This document shows, in pieces, positions 45,170 to 53,553 of a DNA stretch of 64,000 bases. The stretch's first letter is position 1. Every line of letters starts with the position of its first letter. The DNA lies in contig JADQCB010000034.1 of NCBI GenBank assembly GCA_016278325.1, forward strand, positions 1 through 64,000, in the 5' to 3' direction. The position numbers and the translations under genes were made by a program. This DNA comes from Actibacterium sp. (GTDB lineage Bacteria; Pseudomonadota; Alphaproteobacteria; Rhodobacterales; Rhodobacteraceae). The notes beneath the pieces are model-generated. The model did not search any database and was not told where the DNA came from. It saw nothing but the letters and a program-made list of their open reading frames with translations.

Positions 45170-46183
45170 ATGGCTGACCACAAGAAGGACTCGCCGATCG
45201 ACCTCGGCATCTTCGCCAGAAGGGGCGCGCAGTCGGGTCTGACGGCGGCCGACTGGATCGCGCTTGGCCTGACGGTCCTGTGGATGGGCGCGTCCGGCGC
45301 GTTTTTCCTGTATGCCGGGCGCAGCGGCGACGATCTCGGGTTCGACCCGGTGGCCTTCGTGGTGACGTTACTCGCCATCGTTCTGCCGGTCGCGCTGATC
45401 TGGGTCGGGGCGTCGGCGGCGAAATCCGCCCGCATCATGCGCGAGGAATCGGCGCGCCTTCAGGCGGCGATCGACGCGATGCGCCATACCTATATCGAGC
45501 AGCAACAGGCCCATGCCTATAACGTCCGCCCCACGGTGGAAAAGAAGCTCGACCAGATCGTCGAGTCGCAGAAACAGGCCGAAACCGTGATCGCGACCTT
45601 CGCGTCGTCGCGTGGCCGGCCGGCTGTGGGCGCCATGCTCCGGCCGGTTGCGTCAACGGCGGATGACCAGCCGTCGCTGGCATTGGGCACACCGGCCGAG
45701 GACATGCAGCCGCCGCTTGCGACCGAGGATTTGTTGCGCGCGCTGAACTTTCCGGAAACCGAGGAGGATCAGGAAGGATTCCAGGCGCTGCGCATGGCCC
45801 TTCAGAACCGGCACGCAGCCAAGCTGGTGCGCGCGGCCCAGGATGTTCTGACCCTGCTCAGCCAGGACGGAATCTATATGGACGACCTGCGCCCCGACCG
45901 GGCGCGCCCCGAGATCTGGCGCCGCTTCGCCGACGGCGAACGTGGCGCCGCGGTGTCCGGCCTTGGCGGCGTGCGCGACCGGTCTTGCCTGGCACTGACC
46001 GCCGGGCGGATGCGGCAGGATCCGGTGTTCCGGGACGCGGCCCACCATTTCCTGCGGCAGTTCGACCGCTCGCTCAGCGCCTTCGTGCAGGATGCCAGCG
46101 ACGAGGAAATCGCCCGCCTGGCCGAAACGCGCACGGCGCGGGCCTTCATGCTGCTTGGCCGCGTGTCCGGAATCTTCGACTGA
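45170..46183 (+). CDS. Two-TM protein with a long cytoplasmic domain, unknown function
   Basis: This 337-residue protein has two hydrophobic segments at about 29-49 and 61-81. A charged coiled-coil stretch follows (90-150), then a helical C-terminal domain ending RAFMLLGRVSGIFD. No enzymatic motif was found. It may be the conserved Rhodobacterales protein found after greA, but I could not assign a family. It lies 30 bp after greA and is likely co-transcribed. Confidence 0.75.
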   Translation: MADHKKDSPIDLGIFARRGAQSGLTAADWIALGLTVLWMGASGAFFLYAGRSGDDLGFDPVAFVVTLLAIVLPVALIWVGASAAKSARIMREESARLQAAIDAMRHTYIEQQQAHAYNVRPTVEKKLDQIVESQKQAETVIATFASSRGRPAVGAMLRPVASTADDQPSLALGTPAEDMQPPLATEDLLRALNFPETEEDQEGFQALRMALQNRHAAKLVRAAQDVLTLLSQDGIYMDDLRPDRARPEIWRRFADGERGAAVSGLGGVRDRSCLALTAGRMRQDPVFRDAAHHFLRQFDRSLSAFVQDASDEEIARLAETRTARAFMLLGRVSGIFD

Positions 46184-46276
46184 TGGGGGCTGCCGGCCCG
46201 GTCGCCGGGCGGCGATTGCATCGACCGGGCTTCTGACCTAAGGGCCGGGGCAGATCGATACAGGGCGACCGCACCG

Positions 46277-46990
46277 ATGTCCCACACCCCGTTGCCGACA
46301 TATTTCCGCGGCCTGCGCGACGGCGCGCCGTTCCTGCTTGTCATCGTCCCGTTCGGGGTGCTGTTCGGCGTCGTGGGAACCGAAGCCGGGCTGAACCTGG
46401 CCGAGGTCATGGGCTTCTCGGTGCTGGTGATCGCCGGCGCCTCGCAATTCGCGGCGCTGCAACTGATGTCGGACAATGCACCGACGCTGATCGTGCTGGC
46501 CACCGCGCTGGCGGTGAACCTACGCATGGCGATGTATTCCGCATCGCTGACACCCTATCTGGGCGGCGCGCCGATGTGGATGCGCGCGGTGATGGCCTAT
46601 CTGCTGGTCGACCAGTCCTATGCGGTCAGCATAACACGGTTCGAAACCGGTCCCGCGATGACGCTGAAGCAGCGTTGTGCCTATTTCTTCGGCGTCGTCA
46701 CCCCCGTCTGTCCGGTCTGGTATGCCATGACACTGGCCGGGGCGCTGGCCGGGCAACGTATCCCGCCCGAATACGCGCTGGATTTCGCGCTGCCGATCAC
46801 CTTTCTGGCGATCGTTGCGCCGGCGCTGCGGACGATGGCGCATATGGCTGCGGCCGGGGTCAGTGTTGCAGTCTCGCTGCTTCTTGCCTTCGTGCCGTAT
46901 AACGGCGGTCTGCTGTTGGCGGCCGTGGCGGCGATGATGACCGGGGCGCGAATTGAACTCTGGCTCAGGAGGAACGGCCGATGGACATGA
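46277..46990 (+). CDS. azlC: AzlC-family branched-chain amino-acid exporter, large subunit
   Basis: This 237-residue polytopic membrane protein has the family opening FRGLRDGAPFLLVIVPFGVL and GASQFAALQLM, followed by AVNLRMAMYSASL. With AzlD it forms a two-component exporter of branched-chain amino acids. The stop overlaps azlD by 10 bp, as is usual for the pair. No AzlB-like regulator is adjacent. Confidence 0.92.
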   Translation: MSHTPLPTYFRGLRDGAPFLLVIVPFGVLFGVVGTEAGLNLAEVMGFSVLVIAGASQFAALQLMSDNAPTLIVLATALAVNLRMAMYSASLTPYLGGAPMWMRAVMAYLLVDQSYAVSITRFETGPAMTLKQRCAYFFGVVTPVCPVWYAMTLAGALAGQRIPPEYALDFALPITFLAIVAPALRTMAHMAAAGVSVAVSLLLAFVPYNGGLLLAAVAAMMTGARIELWLRRNGRWT

Positions 46991-47310
46991 GCACCACCAG
47001 GATCTGGTTAATAATCCTGTTGCTGGGGGCGGGCACCTTCCTGATCCGGTTTTCCTTCCTGGGGGTGATCGGCGATCGAAAACTGCCCGAATGGGTCTTG
47101 CGCCATCTGCGCTATACCCCGGTCGCGGTGATGCCGGCCCTGATCGCGCCGCTGGTGCTCTGGCCCGCGGCCACCGGCGGGCAGACCGACCCGGCCAGGA
47201 TGCTGGCTGCCGCGGCGACGCTGATCCTGGGCATGACCATCAGAAACGTGCTGGCGGCGATCCTCGGCGGGGCAGGAACGCTGTACCTGGCGCTCTACTG
47301 GCTGGGTTGA
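46981..47310 (+). CDS. azlD: AzlD-family exporter, small subunit
   Basis: This 109-residue membrane protein has about four hydrophobic segments. It has GAGTFLIRFSFLGVIG near the N-terminus, LRYTPVAVMPALIAP in the middle, and the C-terminal LAAILGGAGTLYLAL. It is the partner of AzlC, whose gene it overlaps. The 3' end overlaps the convergent lipoprotein gene by 16 bp. Confidence 0.9.
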   Translation: MDMSTTRIWLIILLLGAGTFLIRFSFLGVIGDRKLPEWVLRHLRYTPVAVMPALIAPLVLWPAATGGQTDPARMLAAAATLILGMTIRNVLAAILGGAGTLYLALYWLG

Positions 47311-47918
47311 GCGGCGATCGACACGGATTGCTGCCGGATCAGCAGCTGGTCGTTTTCGTTCGAGTCGTCGTCACGATAAACCCTTGTGACAACGCCGGGA
47401 AGCTCGCCGAAGGAATCCATGATCCGGCCCGGGAACAGGCTGCCGCGGATCGATTCGAAGCCCGGTATATCCTGCAGGACGCCACTGACGGCATTGCCGC
47501 ACAACGCGCTGGGAACCGCGCCATTCTGCTGCACGCGCGCCAGGGCCAGTTCGGCCACCTGCGGTGAAACCTCGACCGTCTGCGCGACCACGCGATAGGT
47601 TTCGCGCGCGTGGTAGTCGATATAGAATTTCAGCATGGTCGGGGTGATGCCGTAAAGCACGTCGTGTCGTTCGGGCACGGTGCGGTGCCACCAGGTGCCG
47701 GCAGGGTCGAAGATCACCCTCTGGCTGGCGTTAATCATCAACGCGCTGTGCCCGCCTGCGCCAGAGCGGTTGTTCACGGCGGTGAACAGCGTGATCGACG
47801 GCGGGCCTTCCGCGCGGTAGGCGGCCGCGCGCACCTGTTCCTGCGGGGCCCATACCGAGTCGGCGGCGCAGGCACCCAGTAACAGCGGGAACAGAAGGAA
47901 AAGAAGGAACCGGCGCAT
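47295..47918 (-). CDS. Lipoprotein of unknown function
   Basis: This 207-residue protein has a lipobox LLLGAC with C17. The mature part contains GGHSALMINASQRVIFDPAGTW, and a lone cysteine in SALCGNAV. The spaced histidine and cysteine recall papain-like or NlpC-type hydrolases in permuted order, but this is only a resemblance. It lies 42 bp downstream of the oxidase subunit IV gene on the same strand. Confidence 0.7.
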   Translation of the reverse strand: MRRFLLFLLFPLLLGACAADSVWAPQEQVRAAAYRAEGPPSITLFTAVNNRSGAGGHSALMINASQRVIFDPAGTWWHRTVPERHDVLYGITPTMLKFYIDYHARETYRVVAQTVEVSPQVAELALARVQQNGAVPSALCGNAVSGVLQDIPGFESIRGSLFPGRIMDSFGELPGVVTRVYRDDDSNENDQLLIRQQSVSIAAQPSQ

Positions 47919-47960
47919 TGACGAGAAATCCAGGTGAAACGGGCAGGGGCCCGTCAGCCG

Positions 47961-48095
47961 TCAGCTGTTCGCCAGGGCCAGAAAGATCAGAACGAGGATC
48001 GCAAGGCCGGCCGTGATCGCGGAAAAACGGACGAATCCTTCGAATGTCTTTTCATGCTCTTCGATATCCATCGAGCCGTGCTTGTGTTCTGTCAT
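47961..48095 (-). CDS. aa3-type cytochrome c oxidase subunit IV (small)
   Basis: This 44-residue protein (MTEHKHGSMDIEEHEKTFEG, then a single transmembrane helix) is the bacterial aa3-type oxidase subunit IV family known from Paracoccus and Rhodobacter oxidase structures. It packs against the core subunits but is not essential for catalysis. The other oxidase genes are not in the window. It is encoded away from them, as in relatives. Confidence 0.88.
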   Translation of the reverse strand: MTEHKHGSMDIEEHEKTFEGFVRFSAITAGLAILVLIFLALANS

Positions 48096-48177
48096 CTCAA
48101 GATCCCCTCTGCGGAAAATTCGTCTCTTTCGATAGATGATTTGCCGCGGCATGTCACGCCCCGTTCGGCGGTGTCGT

Positions 48178-49236
48178 TCAATGACCGGCAATCGCCGCGC
48201 GTTGCCACAGCCAGGCCCCGTCATCGGCCCGGCGCCGGGTGACAAGCCCTTTGCCCAGCAGGTGGTTGAGATGCGCGACCGTTTCGACCAGGGCCATGAT
48301 GAATACCGTCTCGTCGATGTCGCGCTTGAACAGGGGCGGGAAACATTCGGTCGCGCGGCGCGGGGTTTCCAGGTGGTCCAGCAGGCGCGCAAGGGCTCCT
48401 TCGTGGTTCTCGATCATCTGCCGCAGGCGCAGCGGCAATCCGGTGAAGGGCAGCTTGTGCCCGGGAAGCACGAGGTGATCGTCCCGTGCCAAAGGCAACA
48501 GCCGCGCGCAGCTTTCCATCCATTCGCCCACCGGGTCGGCCCGCGGTTCGGTCGGGTAGACGCCCAGATTGGCAGAGATCGAGGGCAAAAGCTGATCGCC
48601 GCCCAGCACCAGGTTGTCGTCGCGCGACCACAAGGTGGCATGTTCCGGCGCGTGGCCGTTGCCGATGCGCACGTCCCAGTCGCGCCCGCCGACGCGGATC
48701 ATGTCGCCCTCGGCGATCCGGCGAAAGCCGATGGGCATCGGCGCCACGACATCGGCAAAGTTGAACGGCCTCTCGGTGGCGCGGCGGTCAAGCGTTTCTG
48801 CGTCCATCCCGGCATCGCGCCAGAATTGCAGGGTCTCGGGCGTCGGCCGGTCCTGTTCGTCCAGGGTCAGCATCCGGGCAAAAAGCCAGGCGGTGCGCGT
48901 GGTCCACAGCTCGGCCCCGGAGTCGGACTGGAACCAGCCCACCAGACCCACATGATCGGGATGATGATGGGTCAGGATCACCCGGCGCACCGGTTTGCCG
49001 CGCAGCGGCCCGTCCAGCGCCGCGCGCCAGCCCGCGCGGCAGCCGCGCCAGTCCACCCCGGTGTCGACGACGCTCCAGCCATCGCCGTCGTCCAGGATAT
49101 AGACATTCACATGGTCAAGCGCCATCGGCAGCGGCAGGCGCAGCCACAGGACGCCCGGCGCGACTTCCTGCACGGTTCCGGGATCGGGCGGGGCGGCCCA
49201 GAGGTAGCGGATTTTCGGTGCCGTCCCGTCCATCAT
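48178..49236 (-). CDS. MBL-fold metallo-hydrolase
   Basis: This 352-residue protein of the metallo-beta-lactamase superfamily has LTHHHPDHVG with H90-H95. NGHAPEHATLW and LGGDQLLPSISANL supply further metal ligands. The C-terminal winged-helix-like tail has RRATECFPPLFKRDID and VAHLNHLLGKGLV, a pattern of the LACTB2-like group. Start overlaps the acyl-CoA dehydrogenase stop (ATGA), so it may act in fatty-acid or thioester metabolism. Confidence 0.88.
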   Translation of the reverse strand: MMDGTAPKIRYLWAAPPDPGTVQEVAPGVLWLRLPLPMALDHVNVYILDDGDGWSVVDTGVDWRGCRAGWRAALDGPLRGKPVRRVILTHHHPDHVGLVGWFQSDSGAELWTTRTAWLFARMLTLDEQDRPTPETLQFWRDAGMDAETLDRRATERPFNFADVVAPMPIGFRRIAEGDMIRVGGRDWDVRIGNGHAPEHATLWSRDDNLVLGGDQLLPSISANLGVYPTEPRADPVGEWMESCARLLPLARDDHLVLPGHKLPFTGLPLRLRQMIENHEGALARLLDHLETPRRATECFPPLFKRDIDETVFIMALVETVAHLNHLLGKGLVTRRRADDGAWLWQRAAIAGH

Positions 49237-50948
49237 GCCCCCAGATCCTCTGGCGAGATCGCATAGAGATCCCCGGCCCCTTCGCGGGCCTGGCCCAGCA
49301 GCGCGCCATGTTCGGGCAGCAGTCGCCGGATGAAGACCCGCGCCAGCGCGGTGCGCGGGCCTGCGCCGCCCTCGGCCATCGCCGCCATCAGGTGGTAATG
49401 CGCGCCCAGCACGCGGGCGAATCCCCGAAGATAGGGCACGGCCCCGGCGAAACGGTCGTTCATGTCCTGCGCGACAAGCCATTCGGTCGTCTCGCGCAGG
49501 GTTTCTGCCGCGCCCCACAGATCCTCGGCCAGCTCGGGCAGGGTGACGCGCGCGGCTTCGGCATTGCCTTCGACCTCTTCCAGCAAGCTGAATGCGGCCT
49601 CGCCGCCATCGGCCATCTTGCGCGCCACCAGGTCCATCGCCTGTATGCCGTTCGTGCCCTCGTAGATCGCCGTGACCCGCACGTCGCGCAGAAACTGCGC
49701 CGCGCCGGTTTCCTCGATATAGCCCATGCCGCCATGGACCTGGATCCCGGTCTGCGCCACCTCGATCCCGGTGTCGGTGCCATGGGCCTTGGCGATCGGT
49801 GTCAGAAGCGCGGCGCGCGCCGTCCATTCCGCCGCGTCACTGGCGCGGCTCATGTCGGTGGCGACGGCGCAGGCCAGCGCAATGGCGCGCGCGGCGAAGA
49901 TCTCGGCCTTCATCGTGCTCAGCATGCGCCGGATATCGGCGTGATCGACGATGCGGCCGGTGCCGTCCCCGATCGGGCTGCGGCCTTGCCTGCGTTCCAT
50001 CGCATAGGCCAGCGCCTGCTGATACGCGGCCTCGGCCACGCCGATCCCCTGGACGCCGACGCCAAGCCGGGCGTTGTTCATCATGGTGAACATCGCGGCC
50101 ATGCCCTTGTGCGGCGCGCCGACCAGCCAGCCGGTCGCCGCGTCATATTGCATCACCGCGGTGGGTGAGCCGTGCAGCCCCATCTTGTGTTCCAGGCTGA
50201 CGACCCTGAGGCTGTTGGCGACACCCGGTTCGCCCTTCGCATCGGGAATGTTTCGCGGCACCATGAACAGGCTGATGCCGCCGGTGCCCGGCGGCCCGTC
50301 GGGCAGGCGGGCCAGCACCAGGTGACAGACATTGCCCGTGAAATCGGTGTCCCCCCAGGAGATATAGATCTTCTGCCCGGTGATCGCGTAACTGCCATCG
50401 CCGTTCGGTCTGGCCCTTGTGGTCAGCGCGCCGACATCCGAACCGGCCTGCGGCTCGGTCAGGTTCATCGTGCCGCTCCATTCGCCCGAGGTCAGCCGGG
50501 GCAGGTAAAGCGCCTTCATCGCGTCGTCGGCGTGATGCTCCAGCGCCTCGATCTGGCCCTGGGTCAGAAGAGGGTTCAGTTGCAGGGCAAGACAGGCGCC
50601 GCTCATCATCTCGTTGACCGCCGTGGCCAGCGCCATGGGCAGGCCCATGCCGCCATTCTCGGGGCGCGCGGCCATGCCGATCCAGCCGCCCTCGGCGATC
50701 CGGGCATAGGCCTCGGCGAAACCGGGCGAACTGCGCACGCGGCCGTTTTCCAGCCGCGCCGGATGAAGGTCGCCGGCGCGCTGCAACGGGGCCAGCACCT
50801 CGTCGCACAGTTTGCCGGCCTCGTTCAGTATGGCCTCAGCGACGTCCGGGCTGGTGTCTTCGAAACGCCCGGTTCCCGAAACGCGCGAGAACCCGACGAC
50901 ATGGTCGAGAATGAACCTGAAATCGTTGACTGGCGCACGAAACGGCAT
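49233..50948 (-). CDS. Acyl-CoA dehydrogenase with C-terminal extension
   Basis: This 571-residue FAD enzyme is about 180 residues longer than classical acyl-CoA dehydrogenases, as in the FadE-like/DUF-extended group. Key motifs are MNLTEPQAGSDVGAL, QKIYISWGDTD, and the substrate-base loop IYEGTNGIQAMDLVARK. It feeds electrons to ETF and thence to the ETF-QO at 42780-44432. It is coupled to the downstream MBL hydrolase and divergent from tsaC. Confidence 0.93.
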   Translation of the reverse strand: MPFRAPVNDFRFILDHVVGFSRVSGTGRFEDTSPDVAEAILNEAGKLCDEVLAPLQRAGDLHPARLENGRVRSSPGFAEAYARIAEGGWIGMAARPENGGMGLPMALATAVNEMMSGACLALQLNPLLTQGQIEALEHHADDAMKALYLPRLTSGEWSGTMNLTEPQAGSDVGALTTRARPNGDGSYAITGQKIYISWGDTDFTGNVCHLVLARLPDGPPGTGGISLFMVPRNIPDAKGEPGVANSLRVVSLEHKMGLHGSPTAVMQYDAATGWLVGAPHKGMAAMFTMMNNARLGVGVQGIGVAEAAYQQALAYAMERRQGRSPIGDGTGRIVDHADIRRMLSTMKAEIFAARAIALACAVATDMSRASDAAEWTARAALLTPIAKAHGTDTGIEVAQTGIQVHGGMGYIEETGAAQFLRDVRVTAIYEGTNGIQAMDLVARKMADGGEAAFSLLEEVEGNAEAARVTLPELAEDLWGAAETLRETTEWLVAQDMNDRFAGAVPYLRGFARVLGAHYHLMAAMAEGGAGPRTALARVFIRRLLPEHGALLGQAREGAGDLYAISPEDLGA

Positions 50949-51063
50949 TTGTCCCTCCCTTGGTGCGCGGCTTGTGAACCGGGCGGCGCGACGGTATGTG
51001 AGCATCCGACAAGGAGCACCGTATCGCGATGCGGCGCATCATCAAGGCAAACGCAGCGTCATC

Positions 51064-52029
51064 ATGACCATGATCCGCACCGAAACCCTTTCGCCCGACG
51101 CGCCGGGGCTGGCACGCGCCGCGCAGCTTCTGGCGCAGGGCCGGCTGGTCGCCTTTCCGACCGAAACGGTTTACGGGCTCGGTGCCGATGCGCGCAACGA
51201 CCGGGCCGTCGCGCGGATATTCGAGGCCAAGCGGCGGCCCCGGTTCAACCCCTTGATCGTGCATCTGGCCGATGCGGCGGCGGCCCGCCGGATCGCGGTA
51301 TTCGACGACGACGCGAACCGGCTGGCAGATGCGTTCTGGCCGGGGCCGCTGACGCTGGTGCTGCCGCTGCGGCCCGATGCCGGGATTTCGCCGCTCGTGA
51401 CGGCCGGACAGGCGACCATCGCGATCCGGGTGCCAGCGCATCCGGTGGCGCAGGCGGTGCTGCGCGCGTTCGACGGGCCGGTGGCGGCGCCTTCGGCCAA
51501 TCCCTCCGGCAAGATCAGCCCGACGTCGGCGGCGCATGTCCTGGCCGGGCTGGACGGGCGGATCGCGGCGGTTCTGGATGGCGGCACCTGTCCGGTCGGG
51601 GTGGAATCGACCATCATCGGCTGCGATGCGCATGGCCCGGTCCTGCTGCGCCCCGGCGGCCTGCCGGTCGAGGCGATCGAGCCCTGCCTTGGCCGACCGA
51701 TACGCCAGCGCGGCGCGGATGCGGAGATCACCGCGCCGGGGCAGCTTTCATCGCATTACGCGCCCGAGGCGGCGCTGCGGCTGAACGTGACCGCGCCCGC
51801 GCCCGGCGAGCTGTGGCTGGGGTTCGGCCCCGATTGCCCCGGCGCGGCGCTGAACCTCTCGCCCGGCGGCGACCTCACCGAGGCAGCGGCCAGCCTTTTC
51901 CATCAACTGCGGGCGCTCGATGAAATGGCGACCCCGGGCCAGGCCGTCGCGGTGGCCCCGGTGCCCGAACGGGGGCTGGGGCGCGCGATCAATGACCGGC
52001 TGCGCCGGGCGGCCGCGCCGCGCGAATAA
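51064..52029 (+). CDS. tsaC: L-threonylcarbamoyladenylate synthase, Sua5-type
   Basis: This 321-residue enzyme makes threonylcarbamoyl-AMP for the t6A modification of tRNA. The YrdC domain shows FPTETVYGLGADA, KRRPRFNPLIVH and APSANPSGKISPT. The C-terminal Sua5 domain follows a linker with APGQLSSHYAPEA. The added domain distinguishes Sua5 from short YrdC/TsaC. It is divergent from the dehydrogenase gene over 115 bp. Confidence 0.94.
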   Translation: MTMIRTETLSPDAPGLARAAQLLAQGRLVAFPTETVYGLGADARNDRAVARIFEAKRRPRFNPLIVHLADAAAARRIAVFDDDANRLADAFWPGPLTLVLPLRPDAGISPLVTAGQATIAIRVPAHPVAQAVLRAFDGPVAAPSANPSGKISPTSAAHVLAGLDGRIAAVLDGGTCPVGVESTIIGCDAHGPVLLRPGGLPVEAIEPCLGRPIRQRGADAEITAPGQLSSHYAPEAALRLNVTAPAPGELWLGFGPDCPGAALNLSPGGDLTEAAASLFHQLRALDEMATPGQAVAVAPVPERGLGRAINDRLRRAAAPRE

Positions 52030-52038
52030 CCCCGCCGG

Positions 52039-52617
52039 TCACGCGCGCCCGGCATCCGCCGACAGCAGCAAGGGGTCGATTCCCATCACCGCGAGGGCAC
52101 GCTGCCATTTTGCCGAATCATCCTGGTCGAAGACGATTTTCGGATTGGCCGCGCAGGTCAGCCAGCCATTCTGCCCGATCTCTTCCTCAAGCTGGCCCGG
52201 TCCCCAACCGGCATAGCCCAGGGCCAGAAGCGCAAGCTCGGGGCCGGTGCCGGTGGCGATGTCCTCCAGGATGTCGATCGTCGCGGTCAGGCCGAAATCG
52301 TCATTCACATGCAGGGTCGAGTCCGCGCCGGACTGGTAGTCGGCGGAATGCAGCACGAACCCCCGCCCGTGTTCGACCGGGCCGCCGAAATGAACCCTTA
52401 TGTCGCGCCCGGCATCGCCGACCGGGATTTCAAGCTGCGCCAGCAGATCCCTGAAACTCAGCTCGGTCGCGGGCTTGTTGACGATCAGGCCCATGGCACC
52501 GTCGGTCGAGTGGGCGCAGACATAGATCACGCTTTTCTCGAATCGCGGGTCGCCCATCCCGGGCATCGCGATCAGCAACGTGCCGCTGAGGTTCATCGGG
52601 GAATCCGTCTTTTCCAT
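52039..52617 (-). CDS. YqgE/AlgH-family protein
   Basis: This 192-residue UPF0301 protein begins MEKTDSPMNLSGTLLIAMPG. It has GAMGLIVNKP, FGGPVEHGRGFVLHS, and GYAGWGPGQLEEEI. The fold is known but the function is unclear. It converges with tsaC by 9 bp and diverges from the DsbD-N protein gene over about 117 bp. No pairing with a Holliday-junction resolvase gene is seen here, unlike in enterics. Confidence 0.92.
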   Translation of the reverse strand: MEKTDSPMNLSGTLLIAMPGMGDPRFEKSVIYVCAHSTDGAMGLIVNKPATELSFRDLLAQLEIPVGDAGRDIRVHFGGPVEHGRGFVLHSADYQSGADSTLHVNDDFGLTATIDILEDIATGTGPELALLALGYAGWGPGQLEEEIGQNGWLTCAANPKIVFDQDDSAKWQRALAVMGIDPLLLSADAGRA

Positions 52618-52734
52618 GATTCCTAGGATGTGGGCACGCGCGTGCCTTTCGCAAGGGTCTTGCGGCACGGCTCGCGCGAAGTTGTCGCTCGAATGTGATT
52701 TCTGTCTGGCGCCGAAATCCCTATCCTGCGCCGG

Positions 52735-53550
52735 ATGAAACATTCAAGCGCCCTCGCCTTCGTCGCCGGTCTGATCGGCCTTGTCGCAACATTGCCGGCG
52801 ATGGCCGGGCCCGACACGCCCGATGTGATTCGGGCAGAGATCCTGTCGGGCTGGGAAACGCCGGAAGGCACCCGGATGGCCGGCCTGCGGCTGACGCTGG
52901 CGCCGGGGTGGAAGACCTATTGGCGCGCGCCGGGGGATGCGGGGATCCCGCCGAGCTTCGATTGGTCGGGGTCGGGCAATGTCGCCGGCGCCAGAATATA
53001 CTGGCCGCGTCCGGATGTGTTCATGCAGAATGGAATGCGCAGTATCGGCTACAAGCACCAGGTCGTTCTGCCGATCGAACTGACCCCGGCAAGGCGCGGT
53101 CGCCCGATCCGGCTGAACGGGCTGGTCGAACTTGGCGTGTGCCAGGACATCTGCATTCCGGTGGAACTGAAACTTGACGCGCGTCTGCCCGCCGAACCCG
53201 AAGACGCCGCGCCGATCCGCGAGGCCCTGGCTCGCCGGCCGGTCCCGGCCGACCAGGCCGGGGTGGGCGCGGTGCTGTGCGGGGCCGCGCCGATTTCCGA
53301 CGGGATGCGCCTGACCGCGCGCATCGCGATACCGCCCATGGGCGGCACGGAAATCGCCATTGTCGAGACATCCGACCCCAGCATCTGGGTGTCGGAAGCC
53401 AAGGTTTCGCGGCAGGGAAACCGCCTGGTGGCGGTGGCCGATCTCGTGCCGGCCCTGGGCCGCCCCTTCGCGCTGGACCGGTCCTCGGTGCGGATCACGC
53501 TTCTTTCCGGCGAAAAGGCGGTGGATATCCGCGGATGCAAGGGCGGCTGA
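52735..53550 (+). CDS. Secreted protein with DsbD N-terminal-type domain
   Basis: This 271-residue protein has a Sec signal cleaved after PAMA. A DsbD-alpha/ScsB-N-like immunoglobulin domain follows, with GWKTYWRAPGDAG and the CxxxC in GVCQDICIP near 135-141. A C-terminal half holds two further cysteines. It lacks the membrane and thioredoxin domains of full DsbD, so it would need a separate membrane reductant. It converges with the RND gene by 3 bp. Confidence 0.82.
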   Translation: MKHSSALAFVAGLIGLVATLPAMAGPDTPDVIRAEILSGWETPEGTRMAGLRLTLAPGWKTYWRAPGDAGIPPSFDWSGSGNVAGARIYWPRPDVFMQNGMRSIGYKHQVVLPIELTPARRGRPIRLNGLVELGVCQDICIPVELKLDARLPAEPEDAAPIREALARRPVPADQAGVGAVLCGAAPISDGMRLTARIAIPPMGGTEIAIVETSDPSIWVSEAKVSRQGNRLVAVADLVPALGRPFALDRSSVRITLLSGEKAVDIRGCKGG

Positions 53551-53553
53551 CGA

